The notes: generated by a model from the letters alone, not told the origin. 37,537 nucleotides of DNA from Bacillus pseudomycoides (GCF_002551005.1 NZ_NVOY01000046.1:1-37537); one strand, 5' to 3'; shown: positions 24,968-34,101, counted from the first letter of the stretch. Translations and numbers: made by a program.

Positions 24968-25840
24968 TTAAGGTAAAAAGGCGTTGGAAGTAGAAAAGCT
25001 TTGCATAAATGTTTTTTGCAGTAATTTTGTGACAGGACCTACTTGTCCGTTTTGAATAGGGGTTCCATCTAGATGGGTGAGCGGCATTACTTCAAAGGTT
25101 GTACCTGTAAAGAAGCATTCATCTGCTTTATATACATCATGAATGCTAAATAATTCTTCTCGCAAAGAAATATGTAATGTATGGGCAAGCGATATAATAT
25201 ATTGCCGAACAATACCGTTTAAAATGAGATGATTTGCGGGATGGGTGTATAGTATGCCATTTTTCACAAGAAAGAAGTTAGAAAGACTACCTTCTGTGAC
25301 AATGCCATTCCGAACGAGAAGAGCCTCTTTGCAGCCTTTTCGCTCTGCTTTCGTATTAGCCAGTATATTTGGTAACAAATTTAATGACTTAATATCGCAG
25401 CGAAGCCAGCGAATATCGGGCTCTGTTATCGCGCGAATTCCATATTCAATCCATAAAGCAGGTCGCTCTTTTTTTCGAATGTAAGCATAAATAGTTGGAG
25501 TTGTATCAAAAGAGAAGGCATGAGCACGAGGTTTGATACCTCGGGAAATTTGTAAATAAATGATGCCGTCTTCTTGAAATTGATTCTTTTCAATTAGTTC
25601 GTATAAGGATGAGATAAGCTCAGCTTTTGAGAGAGTAAGGGACAGCTCAATTTCTTCCATAGAGCGGTACAACCTTGTGATATGTGGATCTAATAAGTGT
25701 AAAGTACCCTTATAAATACGAATAACTTCATATATGCCATCACCAAACTGTAGACCGCGCTCTTCTAACTCAATATGAGGTTGTTCTTTTGCTGTATCAA
25801 TCATTTTTCCATTCCAAAATACAAAGCGTTCATACGTCAT
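24968..25840 (-). CDS. dat: D-amino acid (D-alanine) aminotransferase
   Basis: This PLP enzyme of fold type IV exchanges amino groups between D-alanine or D-glutamate and 2-oxo acids, feeding D-amino acids into wall synthesis. The 290-residue protein shows the family pattern: RGLQFGDGIYEV (28-39), the PLP lysine K151 in RCDIKSLNLL, E183 in VTEGSLSNFF and the phosphate-binding end near TGTTFEVMP. The DIRWLRCDIKSLNLL stretch closely follows the Bacillus YM-1 D-amino acid transaminase, which favours dat over ilvE or pabC. GGAAGGGG precedes ATG 25840. A terminator-like hairpin lies in its leader. Confidence 0.9.
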   Translation of the reverse strand: MTYERFVFWNGKMIDTAKEQPHIELEERGLQFGDGIYEVIRIYKGTLHLLDPHITRLYRSMEEIELSLTLSKAELISSLYELIEKNQFQEDGIIYLQISRGIKPRAHAFSFDTTPTIYAYIRKKERPALWIEYGIRAITEPDIRWLRCDIKSLNLLPNILANTKAERKGCKEALLVRNGIVTEGSLSNFFLVKNGILYTHPANHLILNGIVRQYIISLAHTLHISLREELFSIHDVYKADECFFTGTTFEVMPLTHLDGTPIQNGQVGPVTKLLQKTFMQSFSTSNAFLP

Positions 25841-25918
25841 GTTTTCCCCTTCCTTCTCCGATTAGTGTTTGCACATACAAATTCGAAGGTTGAAAGAAAG
25901 AATCCTGCTTTATGATAC

Positions 25919-25950
25919 AAAAAAAACAACGTTCTACAGTAGAACGTTGC
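25919..25950 (-). terminator. terminator-like hairpin in the dat leader
   Basis: On the minus strand CAACGTTCTA and TAGAACGTTG pair perfectly around CTG and are followed by TTTTTTTT. It lies about 80 nt before the dat start and about 110 nt after the ltaS terminator, so it is either a second stop for ltaS read-through or an attenuator for dat. Confidence 0.75.
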
Positions 25951-26062
25951 ATAAAGGAGGGTAGCTTGTTTATTAGGGACAAAGCTTACATGTTTTATTA
26001 TAGATATGTTTCGTGAATTTTATGTAAAATTTTGGTGAAGGTTGTGTAATGATTATACAGCT

Positions 26063-26096
26063 AGAAAAAAGCGCTGATTACTCAGCGCTTTTTTCT
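26063..26096 (-). terminator. terminator of ltaS
   Basis: AAAAAAGCGCTGA and TCAGCGCTTTTTT pair around a 4-nt loop; the ltaS stop codon is in the stem-loop. Confidence 0.92.
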
Positions 26097-28000
26097 TTAA
26101 TCGTTGTTTTGATTGTACCTGTTTTTGTTTTGTTGCCTTCATAGAAACGAAGTAAGTCGCCTTCAATGATTTTATCTGACATGTGCAATTCGTTTTGAGC
26201 ACGGTCAACCATTGCTTGTGCTTCAGCTTTTGGTACTTGTGCAACCTCACCTGTTAGGCGGTTATAGAATGTGTTATTTTTGTAAATATATTGATCAGTA
26301 ACGAAGCTTCCATCACGTAATACGACAAATGGTTTGCGTTCTGGTGCGAACAAGTCATGCCCGAAGTGAATATCATTTGTTGTATCAACACCTAGTAAGT
26401 GAAGGATTGTTGGTTTTACATCAATTTCTCCAGCAGGTGCTGAAATTGTTTTACCTTCTTTTTGACCAGGAACGTGAATGAAGAACGGTGTACGTTGTAA
26501 GTTCATATGGTCAAATGTTGTAATTTCTTCTTTTCCTAAGAACTGTGCCATTGCACGGTTATGGTTTTCAGAAATACCATAGTGGTCACCGTAGAATACA
26601 ATAACAGAGTTATCGTAAAGACCTTCTGCTTTTAAACGTTCAATAAAGTGTTTTAACGCTTCGTCTAAATAGCGAGCTGTTACTACGTAATTGTCAAATA
26701 CATCGTCACCAGAGTTATAAGGTTCAATTAATTTTGTTGCCTCATTATAATCAAATGGATAATGGTTTGTTAATGTAAGGAAACGTGTATAGAATGGTTT
26801 CTTAATATTTTTTAACATATCTACTGATTGATCAAAGTACTCAATATCTTTTAAACCCCAACCTAGTTTTGTTTCAGGTGTAATTTTATAATCTAATTCG
26901 TTAAAGTAACGATCGTAACCAAGTGCTGGGTACACGATATTACGGTTCCAGAACGTTGCGTTGTTTGCATGGAATACAGCTGTGTAATACCCTTGATCAT
27001 GCAAGATTTCTGGTGTTGCAACAAATTCATTGTTACCGTGTGTAAAGAATACAGCGCCGCGATCTAATGGATATAATGAGTTGTCTACAAGAAACTCTGC
27101 ATCAGATGTTTTACCTTGGCCTGTTTGATGATAGAAGTTGTCAAAGTAATAGCTTTCTTTTGCAAATTGGTTTAAGAATGGTGTTACTTCTTGACCATTT
27201 ACTTTTGAACCAATTAAGAATGTTTGCATGGATTCAAGAGATACAACAATTACGTTTTTCCCTTTTGCTGCGCCGAACATATTTGGATCTGGCTTTTCTT
27301 GTACTGTCTTCACATAGTTTTCTGCTTCTTGTAACTTACTTCCATCTGCAAATGCTTTTTGTGAACTTGATTTTGCTTGTAAGCCAAGATCATATATTTG
27401 GTGTGTGTATAAACCTAAGTTTTTCACAAGCATGACGCGGTCAAATGAACGCGTTAATAATTCAGGACGCTCTGTTTCTGCAAGTCCTAAGTTTGCAAAG
27501 AAAATTGCAATTGTTGATACAAAATATAGTGAGCGCATTGGACGTGAAACACGCTCTGTTTTTGCATACTCTTTCTTTTTCTTTAAAAGAATGAAGAAGA
27601 AGATAAGATCCGCAAATGCAACAACAATTTTGTAGTTAAAGAGCGATTTTACACTAGAGCCAAGACTACTGAAGTTTGACGTTTGTCCGAGTACAGGTAA
27701 TGTTACGAAGTCATTATAGAAACCATAGAACATTACGTTACCAACAAGAACAATAGTAAGGACAAAGTCGATTCCAAGTGCAATATAATTTCGTTTTTTT
27801 CCTTTTGCAAATAATGCAAGACCCACTAAAAATAATGATGTTGCTAATGGGCTAATAAATAAAATAAATTCTTGCATAAACGATTCTAATTTTAAGTCGA
27901 AGCTAGTACGTGTGATAATATACGTTTTTAACCATAACGTAAGGGCAACAAATAACGTAAATCGCACGTTTTGAAATTGTAATTTCAAAGATTCCTTCAT
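26078..28000 (-). CDS. ltaS: lipoteichoic acid synthase (LtaS type)
   Basis: It polymerises glycerol phosphate from phosphatidylglycerol onto a glycolipid anchor outside the membrane. Of 640 residues, the N-terminal part has five hydrophobic helices (within about 12-180), then a probable signal-peptidase site AFA near 216, then the extracellular sulfatase-fold domain with the metal glutamate in VVSLES, the catalytic threonine in GQGKTSDAEF (about 300) and the metal-binding GDHYG. I start at ATG 28000 with AAAGGGTG ahead; longer starts to 28171 add 57 residues without precedent. B. cereus has several paralogues, so which LtaS this is cannot be told. Confidence 0.9.
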   Translation of the reverse strand: MKESLKLQFQNVRFTLFVALTLWLKTYIITRTSFDLKLESFMQEFILFISPLATSLFLVGLALFAKGKKRNYIALGIDFVLTIVLVGNVMFYGFYNDFVTLPVLGQTSNFSSLGSSVKSLFNYKIVVAFADLIFFFILLKKKKEYAKTERVSRPMRSLYFVSTIAIFFANLGLAETERPELLTRSFDRVMLVKNLGLYTHQIYDLGLQAKSSSQKAFADGSKLQEAENYVKTVQEKPDPNMFGAAKGKNVIVVSLESMQTFLIGSKVNGQEVTPFLNQFAKESYYFDNFYHQTGQGKTSDAEFLVDNSLYPLDRGAVFFTHGNNEFVATPEILHDQGYYTAVFHANNATFWNRNIVYPALGYDRYFNELDYKITPETKLGWGLKDIEYFDQSVDMLKNIKKPFYTRFLTLTNHYPFDYNEATKLIEPYNSGDDVFDNYVVTARYLDEALKHFIERLKAEGLYDNSVIVFYGDHYGISENHNRAMAQFLGKEEITTFDHMNLQRTPFFIHVPGQKEGKTISAPAGEIDVKPTILHLLGVDTTNDIHFGHDLFAPERKPFVVLRDGSFVTDQYIYKNNTFYNRLTGEVAQVPKAEAQAMVDRAQNELHMSDKIIEGDLLRFYEGNKTKTGTIKTTIKEKSAE

Positions 28001-28191
28001 CCATTTCACCCTTTCTCTATCAGGCTTGGTCAATTTTTGAGAGAAAAATGCTAAAATAAAAAATACATAGTTTTCTTTGCCATGGATAGAGTTTTTTCTT
28101 TCATACATCCATATATGACTTGAACTATGCATACCTTTTGTTTTCCTGCCTCTATGTTGTTCCGTAAGCACAACGTCATTTTTGTATTATA

Positions 28192-28375
28192 CAACAAAAT
28201 TTGGCTATTAGGAACACAGTGGAATCTTACATTTTTTGTATTTTTCCATTATAGCTGACAGTGAAAACTTTAACATTGGTTTATATGCTCGTCAACTAAA
28301 AAATATAACAAAATTGGGAAAGAATATGTAGTAGAAGAGAGTATGTTATATTGAGAAAAATTTAAAAACACAAAT
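28192..28375. other. divergent intergenic region between ltaS and the DUF1232 gene
   Basis: TATAAT on the minus strand (28191-28186) is a plausible ltaS -10. The rest is AT-rich; I see no coding frame. Confidence 0.5.
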
Positions 28376-28411
28376 CGAACACTTGTTCTTTTTGTGTTTG
28401 TTTGCTATAAT
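28376..28411 (+). promoter_or_regulatory. LexA/SOS-box-like site overlapping a sigma-A promoter
   Basis: CGAACACTTGTTCT (28376-28389) fits the Bacillus LexA box CGAACRNRYGTTYC at all but two positions and keeps CGAAC-N4-GTTC. It covers TTGTTC (28383-28388), the -35 of a promoter with a 17-bp spacer and TATAAT (28406-28411). The transcript would have a leader of about 210 nt before the DUF1232 start codon. Confidence 0.65.
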
Positions 28412-28631
28412 GAGAGCATATGATAAGTAACGTTCCAAGCTAGAATCTACACTATATTGTATGTGTGTGAAGTTTGCTTATGTTGTAAATAAACTTGGTT
28501 TATTAGAAATAAATATGAAATTTCTATTAGTAAGAGAAGATCACCTGCTAATGAAACGCTCTTATTAAATTTCTTTATTTCGTCACAAATTGACCGCAAA
28601 TCGCGGAAGAATAGCGAGGAGAGATTTCATA

Positions 28632-28997
28632 ATGAAGGAGAATTTTTCAGTTGAAGCGTTTTGGAATAAAGTAAAAAATGCGGCAATTAAGGCGGGACAT
28701 TCAGTCATTTATGCTAGCTTGTTGCTGTTTTATGTATTACAAAAACGAGATGTTCCAAAACGAGTAAAGCTTGTAATTATTGGTTCTCTTGCGTACTTTA
28801 TTGCACCGATTGATGCGATTCCTGATTTTGTGGCTGGACTTGGTTATACAGATGACTTAGGTGCATTAACAGCTGCACTCGTACAAGCTGCAATGTATGT
28901 CGATGAAAAAGTAAAAGAACAAGCGCGTACAAAACTGGGAGAATGGTTTAGTTCTGATGTGGATACGTCACTTATCGATCAAAAGTTAGATTCATGA
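28632..28997 (+). CDS. DUF1232 (YkvA-type) membrane protein
   Basis: The 121-residue protein has the DUF1232 core: a first hydrophobic helix (about 20-36), then VPKRVKLVIIGSLAYFIAPIDAIPDF (in parts, 43-68) and YTDDLGALTAAL (74-85). Family function is unknown. ATG 28632 has GAGGAGAG ahead; a longer frame from 28590 lacks one. The next gene (DUF2227) starts 29 nt after it, so they form a two-gene unit, possibly under the SOS-box-like promoter. Confidence 0.88.
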   Translation: MKENFSVEAFWNKVKNAAIKAGHSVIYASLLLFYVLQKRDVPKRVKLVIIGSLAYFIAPIDAIPDFVAGLGYTDDLGALTAALVQAAMYVDEKVKEQARTKLGEWFSSDVDTSLIDQKLDS

Positions 28998-29026
28998 AGC
29001 GAAACGTCTAACGGAAGGAATGGGAT

Positions 29027-29521
29027 ATGCCATCAGGGAAAACACACACGAAGATAAACTTAGTTTCTCTTCCTATCGTATTATTTATGCTTGTTTCTTA
29101 TGGGTTAACAAATTTTGATTTTTTACTTACGTTTGCGATTGGGTTTATTGTTGGTACTTACTTTTTAACACCGGATTTGGATATCCATAGTGCCGCTTAT
29201 CGGAAATGGGGATTATTTCGCATCTTTTGGTATCCATATCAAACTGTGATGCCGCATCGCTCACCGCTTACACATACCATTATTATTGGTGATTTAATTC
29301 GGCTTCTCTACATGCTGCTTGTTTTCTCCCCGTTTTTATATGTGTTAAATAAAACGGTGCTAGAGGGGAAATTGCTTGGAATTGCCAAGGAGCATGAAGT
29401 AGAAATTATCACGTTTGTACTCGGCGTTATAGCTGCTAGTACATTACATATTATAGCGGATGGCGTGAATACAAGGCGGAAAAAGATGATGCACCGCAAA
29501 CGGAGAAAAAGAAGATGGTAA
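29027..29521 (+). CDS. DUF2227 putative metal-binding membrane protein
   Basis: This 164-residue protein has the family's GKTHTKINL start (H6), a TPDLDIHS motif (about 49-56), HRSPLTH (about 77-83) and a C-terminal HIIADG (about 145-150). The histidines and aspartates imply a metal site near the membrane, as in the related YdjM/DUF457 group. Three or four hydrophobic segments and a very basic tail (RRKKMMHRKRRKRRW) suggest membrane insertion with a cytosolic end. AAGGAATGGGAT precedes the ATG. E. coli ydjM is LexA-controlled, which makes the SOS-box-like site upstream notable. Confidence 0.82.
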   Translation: MPSGKTHTKINLVSLPIVLFMLVSYGLTNFDFLLTFAIGFIVGTYFLTPDLDIHSAAYRKWGLFRIFWYPYQTVMPHRSPLTHTIIIGDLIRLLYMLLVFSPFLYVLNKTVLEGKLLGIAKEHEVEIITFVLGVIAASTLHIIADGVNTRRKKMMHRKRRKRRW

Positions 29522-29557
29522 AAGCACTTGCATGCTGCAAGTGCTTTTACTTTTTTC
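29520..29557 (+). terminator. terminator of the DUF1232-DUF2227 unit
   Basis: AAAAGCACTTGCA pairs perfectly with TGCAAGTGCTTTT around TGC, followed by ACTTTTTTCC. Confidence 0.92.
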
Positions 29558-29561
29558 CTTT

Positions 29562-29660
29562 ATCGACCGCTCTTTGCAATATATCGGCGCTTTTCACAAT
29601 ATATCGGCGATTCGACACGATATAAAGGCTCTTCGACGATATTCGACATAAAAGTAGTCG
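29562..29660. repeat. TATATCGGCG-type intergenic repeat, copy 2
   Basis: CAATATATCGGCGCTTTTCA, then CAATATATCGGCGATTCGAC, then further TTCGAC units. It includes an internal tandem of about 21 nt and is similar to 13795-13848. Confidence 0.55.
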
Positions 29661-29687
29661 ATCCGTTGAGCTGAATCATACCGAAAA

Positions 29688-29721
29688 GAGCTGACTAAAA
29701 AGTGGACTTTTTAGTCAGCTC
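29688..29721 (-). terminator. terminator of the 57-aa gene
   Basis: GAGCTGACTAAAAA (29688-29701) pairs with TTTTTAGTCAGCTC (29708-29721); TTTT follows on the minus strand. Confidence 0.85.
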
Positions 29722-29741
29722 CTTGTTCCGTATGAAATACA

Positions 29742-29915
29742 CTATCTAGCTGTGACATCTTTTATTGCTTCAGAAATACGATCAACTGTTGCTTTTCCAG
29801 CATCTTCAACAGCATCAACGGCATTTTGCATTGCATCGCTTGCTGTTTCAATGCCGCGTTTTGTTTTATTACGCCCTTCGTCAATAGCAGATTGATTTCG
29901 GTTTTGTTCAGCCAT
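29742..29915 (-). CDS. small amphipathic helical protein (57 aa)
   Basis: ATG 29915, with GGAGGG 9 nt ahead, opens a 57-codon frame ending in TAG at 29742, followed by a good terminator. The product begins MAEQNRNQSAIDEGRNKTKR and continues with Ala/Asp/Val-rich heptad-like sequence (AMQNAVDAVEDAG), so it is likely one long amphipathic helix, like small stress or LEA-like proteins. I cannot name a family. No signal or membrane segment is seen. Confidence 0.8.
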   Translation of the reverse strand: MAEQNRNQSAIDEGRNKTKRGIETASDAMQNAVDAVEDAGKATVDRISEAIKDVTAR

Positions 29916-29924
29916 TTTCTAGCC

Positions 29925-30184
29925 CTCCTAAAGTCAGTTTTCAGCTTTAGTATAAGGAAATATTATTTTACTATTCATGAATGAACTGGAAATAACAATG
30001 TATTTAGCTATGCGAGGGACAGGTCATTTTTTAATGCTGAAAAATTAAAGTATATAAGAAATAATAGATAAAACATATAATCATATCACATTTGTGAAAT
30101 GGTGAACAAAGAAATTGTGAAGAAAATTTGAAAAATGGGATTGTAAATAAAAGAGAATATGATAAAGTATGAATATGACATTAA
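29925..30184. other. intergenic stretch upstream of lctP
   Basis: AT-rich, about 260 bp, between the divergent 57-aa gene and the lctP control region. I see no coding frame and no stable hairpin. Confidence 0.5.
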
Positions 30185-30198
30185 TGAAAACGTTTTCT
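30185..30198. promoter_or_regulatory. cre site upstream of lctP
   Basis: TGAAAACGTTTTCT matches the CcpA consensus at 13 of 14 positions. Catabolite control of lactate uptake would be expected. Confidence 0.65.
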
Positions 30199-30224
30199 TA
30201 AAATGTTTTATTTTTTAGATCTAA

Positions 30225-30238
30225 AGGTCTGATGACCT
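30225..30238. promoter_or_regulatory. candidate GntR-type (LutR/LldR) operator
   Basis: AGGTCTGATGACCT is an inverted repeat (AGGTC-N4-GACCT), followed by another GGTGGTCT half-site. GntR-family lactate regulators use short sites of this kind. It lies about 60 bp before the lctP start. Confidence 0.5.
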
Positions 30239-30295
30239 GGTGGTCTACTTATATGGTTGTTAGCAAACAGGAGATACTAGAAAGGAAGAGGGACT

Positions 30296-31957
30296 ATGAG
30301 TACATGGACACAAATTTATGATCCGCTAGGTAACATTTGGCTTTCGGCAGCAGTTGCAATGATTCCAATTATATTTTTCTTCTTAGCGTTAGCAGTTTTT
30401 CGTATGAAAGGCTATGTTGCAGGATTTATTACAGTCGTATTAACAGTTGTAATTGCACTTTTCGTTTATAAAATGCCATTTACGATGGCGATGGCAGCAA
30501 CCGGTTATGGCTTTGCTTATGGATTATGGCCGATTGCGTGGATTATCGTTATGTCAGTGTTTTTATACAAAATTTCAGTAAAAACAGGACAGTTTGATGT
30601 TATTCGTGCATCTGTTCTTTCTATTACAAGTGATCATCGTTTACTTGTTATTTTAATTGGCTTCTCATTCGGGGCGTTTTTAGAGGGAGCAGCTGGATTT
30701 GGAGCACCAGTAGCAATTACGGCGGCGCTTCTTGCAGGACTTGGTTTAAACCCATTATACGCAGCGGGGCTTTGTTTAATCGCTAATACAGCGCCGGTAG
30801 CGTTCGGAGCTATGGGTATTCCAATTTTAGTAGCTGGTCAAGTGACAGGTATTGACCCTCATAAAGTAGGACAAATGGCTGGGCATCAATTGCCGCTTCT
30901 ATCATTATTTGTTCCATTTTTCATCGTATTCTTAATGGATGGATTAAAAGGTGTGAAACAAACGTGGCCTGCATTATTTGTAGCAGGTGGATCGTTTGGG
31001 ATTACGCAGTTTATTACAGCAACATATCTTGGACCTGAGCTTCCAGACATTACATCGGCATTAGTAAGCTTAGTGAGTTTATCGCTATTCTTAAAAGTAT
31101 GGCAGCCAAAAGAAATTTACCGTTCTGAAAAAGGAGAAGCAGAAGCTGCGGCAACGGTAGATGCTGGTTCTACAATGAACTTAACGACGGGAAAAGTTTT
31201 AAAAGCATGGTCACCGTTTATTATCTTAACGGTAATGGTTGTTATTTGGAGTCAAAAATTCTTTAAAGATCTATTTGTTCCAGGCGGTGCGCTTGAAAGT
31301 TTAGTATTTAAATTTAAAGTTCCGGGTCTGCATAATTTAGTCATGAAGGCAGAGCCAATCGTTAATAAACCAACGCCGTATGAAGCTGTATTGAAGCTTG
31401 ATATTTTATCAGCAACAGGAACAGCAATTTTAATTGCATGTATCATTACAATGTTTGTTTTAAAAATGAGTCCAAAACAAGCAGTAGCTACATTTAAAGA
31501 AACATTACAAGAATTAAAAATGCCAATTCTATCAATTGGTTTAGTACTTGGTTTTGCATTTATTGCAAATTACTCTGGACTTTCATCAACGTTAGCATTA
31601 GCATTGGCGGGCACTGGAAGTTTATTCCCGTTCTTCTCACCATTCCTTGGATGGATTGGGGTATTCTTAACAGGATCAGATACATCTGCAAATGCATTGT
31701 TCTCAAACCTACAAGCTATTACAGCGCAGCAAGTAGGTGTGAAGGAAGTATTGCTTGTTGCTGCAAATACAACGGGCGGTGTAACGGGTAAAATGATTTC
31801 GCCGCAATCGATTGCAATTGCATGTGCGGCAGTTGGACTTACTGGGAAAGAATCGGATTTATTCCGCTTCACAGTGAAACACAGTTTATTCTTTGTAACA
31901 ATCATCGGTATTATCACATATATTCAAGCTTATTATTTAACTTGGATGATTCCTTAA
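30296..31957 (+). CDS. lctP: L-lactate permease
   Basis: It imports L-lactate (and possibly glycolate) with protons across the cytoplasmic membrane. The 553-residue protein has the LctP/LldP length, about 12-14 hydrophobic helices, and family landmarks [16 protein letters not shown] (about 123-138), [13 protein letters not shown] (about 162-174) and the C-terminal [15 protein letters not shown] and [16 protein letters not shown] motifs. AAGGAAGAGGG precedes the ATG. It is monocistronic with cre and GntR-like operator upstream and a terminator downstream. Confidence 0.95.
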   Translation: MSTWTQIYDPLGNIWLSAAVAMIPIIFFFLALAVFRMKGYVAGFITVVLTVVIALFVYKMPFTMAMAATGYGFAYGLWPIAWIIVMSVFLYKISVKTGQFDVIRASVLSITSDHRLLVILIGFSFGAFLEGAAGFGAPVAITAALLAGLGLNPLYAAGLCLIANTAPVAFGAMGIPILVAGQVTGIDPHKVGQMAGHQLPLLSLFVPFFIVFLMDGLKGVKQTWPALFVAGGSFGITQFITATYLGPELPDITSALVSLVSLSLFLKVWQPKEIYRSEKGEAEAAATVDAGSTMNLTTGKVLKAWSPFIILTVMVVIWSQKFFKDLFVPGGALESLVFKFKVPGLHNLVMKAEPIVNKPTPYEAVLKLDILSATGTAILIACIITMFVLKMSPKQAVATFKETLQELKMPILSIGLVLGFAFIANYSGLSSTLALALAGTGSLFPFFSPFLGWIGVFLTGSDTSANALFSNLQAITAQQVGVKEVLLVAANTTGGVTGKMISPQSIAIACAAVGLTGKESDLFRFTVKHSLFFVTIIGIITYIQAYYLTWMIP

Positions 31958-31962
31958 ACAAC

Positions 31963-31996
31963 AAAGGGGCTTCTCTTAACGAGAGGTCCCCTTTTT
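31963..31996. terminator. bidirectional terminator between lctP and the converging gene
   Basis: AAAGGGG...TCTC pairs with GAGA...CCCCTTT around TTAAC. Confidence 0.85.
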
Positions 31997-31998
31997 GA

Positions 31999-32694
31999 TT
32001 ATTTTTGATTTTGATAAGGGAAATGAACAGTTTTAATATGGTATAAATTGAAATGAAAATGTTGATTACGTGCTGTAATGAGTTCAATTTGGCTGTCAGT
32101 TACTTCCGTTAATTTTCCAACTTTGTAAGTTTGTATGCCTAAATCAAGTAATACAATATGTTGTTTTAGTTTTTTCATTTGTTCAGAAAACGTCCGGGCA
32201 AGTGTGAGTTTTGATGCTGCTGGTAATAGTTTTTCTTTTTCTAAGCCATAAGGCGTTTCAGCTTCTTGATAAGGAATAAGATATTTTACGTGATGAAATG
32301 GAATGTATAATGTTTGATAGACAGGTGAGAGGAAGACAAAATAGTCATTCATAATATGAGTGACATATCCATGTAAAAAATGTTCGTGTGATAGTGCGAG
32401 TTCAATAAATTGTCCTTTTGCCACTTGTAGTGTTTTTCGAAGTGAAATTGTAGATTCGGTTGAGAATATATCTTGTGGTAGTAAAGATTCTGGAATTGTG
32501 AGATTTTCAAAGAGTAAGGATTCTGTGAATGGAGTTAAATGTTGAATGTGTAAACTAGAGATATACATGTATTTTTTTCCATCATACAATACGATAATAT
32601 CTGATCCTTTATCAATCATAATTCCTTCAAACGGAAGTTCGCTTGATAATGTTACTTGTACGGGTTGATTAATATATTTTTGTAAATGAAGCAT
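31999..32694 (-). CDS. hypothetical protein with three Sm-like repeats (DUF2642-like)
   Basis: This 231-residue protein appears to contain three related beta-rich units (about 4-53, 88-143 and 172-226), each with the pattern hydrophobic strand, G/V-x-I, D/N-x-I/F-V/F-L, then Y-I/F-x-x-H-I/V near its end. This recalls the DUF2642 or Sm-like fold of Bacillus spore-related proteins. No signal peptide. AAAGGAG precedes ATG 32694. It starts 45 nt after the transporter gene upstream, so the two may be co-transcribed. Function unknown. Confidence 0.65.
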   Translation of the reverse strand: MLHLQKYINQPVQVTLSSELPFEGIMIDKGSDIIVLYDGKKYMYISSLHIQHLTPFTESLLFENLTIPESLLPQDIFSTESTISLRKTLQVAKGQFIELALSHEHFLHGYVTHIMNDYFVFLSPVYQTLYIPFHHVKYLIPYQEAETPYGLEKEKLLPAASKLTLARTFSEQMKKLKQHIVLLDLGIQTYKVGKLTEVTDSQIELITARNQHFHFNLYHIKTVHFPYQNQK

Positions 32695-32739
32695 AATAAT
32701 CTCCTTTCTTGTAATGACATACGCTCTTTCTCCTCACTT

Positions 32740-34101
32740 TTAAGCTGCGAAGACCAATTTCACCCAATAATATAAGCAAAGTAGCGTGAAAATGACAGTT
32801 GGCGGAATGACGAGGAATGTCGCTTTCATATACGTTCCCCAGCTGATATTTACTTTTCCTTTTTTTGTAATATACATCCACATTAAGGTTGCTAATGTAC
32901 CGATTGGGAGTAGTAGTGAGCCCATGTCGCTACCGATGATGTTTGCAAGATAAATCGTTTTCAATGTAATCGGATCTAGTCCCATTTCGGTAAGTGCAAT
33001 CGTACCAATCATTAAGGCAGGATGGTTATTAAAGATGTTAGAGAGGATAGAAAGTAAGCCGCCCATAATAAAGTCGGCATGAAATAAACTGCTGGTAATG
33101 AGTGGATGAAGTTTTGTAACGAGAAATTCGGTTAAACCGATGTTATGAAGTCCATATACAATTACGTACATAGAAAATGCGAAAACTAACACATACCAAG
33201 GTGTTTTCTTAATCATGTCAATCGGTGGAATGCGCAGTTTGTACCATCTCCACCCAAGTAAAATAATAGAGCCAATGACCGCTGTGATGGCGATAGAAAA
33301 TTGAAAGTACGATGCAATAAACAAGCTGATACGAACGCATAAAACAAATAATAGAATTCCGAACATAAATCGTGTTCGCTTACGATTTTCATCTATTTGG
33401 GGCCTTGGCTGCAATGGATGAAAAGATTTTTTGACCAAATTTTCATCTAAATGTATCGGTAAGATCGGGAGCGTTTTCGGTAATTGTTTATGAAAGATGA
33501 GGAATAATAGGAACGCCATAAAAAGAATGCCTAAAGTGGCAGGAACAAACATCATTGCTGTATGCATGTATAAATCCATATGGACGATTTTCAAAGCGAT
33601 TAAATTTACAATATTGCTTACACCAATTGGTGCACTTGAGGCGGTGGCGATGAGTGCGCCGCTTAATAAGTAAGGTATTTTTTGATCATGTGTAAGTCGT
33701 AAATGGTGTAACAAAAGCAGTAAAATGGGAGTCGTAATTAATATGCTACCATCATTATTAAAGAATAATGTCATGAGAAAACAAAGAAGATTTGTATACC
33801 AAAAGAGGCGAATACCAGAGCTTTTTGCTTTTTTTGCAAGTTGAACCGCGCACCAATGAAAAAAGCCAAAACTCTCTAGTACGATTGCCATAACAATGGT
33901 CGCCATAATTGTTATAGCAGCGCCAATAATTTTTGAGCTAATATCACCTAAGTCAGCAAAAGAAACGGTGCCGCTTAAAATGACAATCATTGCCCCAACT
34001 GTTGCTGGAATTGCTTCATTCATTCCTTTTGGTCGCCAAAAGATGATGAGCATAGTTCCGAGAAAAGCGAGTATGGTTATGGTAGATTGTAGGCTGATCA
34101 A
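32740..34101 (-). CDS. ArsB/NhaD-family ion transporter
   Basis: This 453-residue membrane protein has about 11 hydrophobic helices and ion-transporter superfamily landmarks: LFFNNDGSILITTPIL (about 114-129), SSAPIGVSNIVNL (about 157-169) and the inverted repeat counterpart SNIFNNHPALMIGT with NIIGSDMGSLLLPIGTLA. Such proteins export arsenite or exchange Na+ and H+; no arsenic genes are near, so the substrate is unknown. I start at TTG 34101, with AGGAG 8 nt ahead; an upstream frame reaches 34140 without a better site. Confidence 0.8.
   Translation of the reverse strand: MISLQSTITILAFLGTMLIIFWRPKGMNEAIPATVGAMIVILSGTVSFADLGDISSKIIGAAITIMATIVMAIVLESFGFFHWCAVQLAKKAKSSGIRLFWYTNLLCFLMTLFFNNDGSILITTPILLLLLHHLRLTHDQKIPYLLSGALIATASSAPIGVSNIVNLIALKIVHMDLYMHTAMMFVPATLGILFMAFLLFLIFHKQLPKTLPILPIHLDENLVKKSFHPLQPRPQIDENRKRTRFMFGILLFVLCVRISLFIASYFQFSIAITAVIGSIILLGWRWYKLRIPPIDMIKKTPWYVLVFAFSMYVIVYGLHNIGLTEFLVTKLHPLITSSLFHADFIMGGLLSILSNIFNNHPALMIGTIALTEMGLDPITLKTIYLANIIGSDMGSLLLPIGTLATLMWMYITKKGKVNISWGTYMKATFLVIPPTVIFTLLCLYYWVKLVFAA

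Noticed and set aside
32740-34101. Arsenic resistance operon
   Set aside because: Only an ArsB/NhaD-type transporter is present; no arsR or arsC is nearby.
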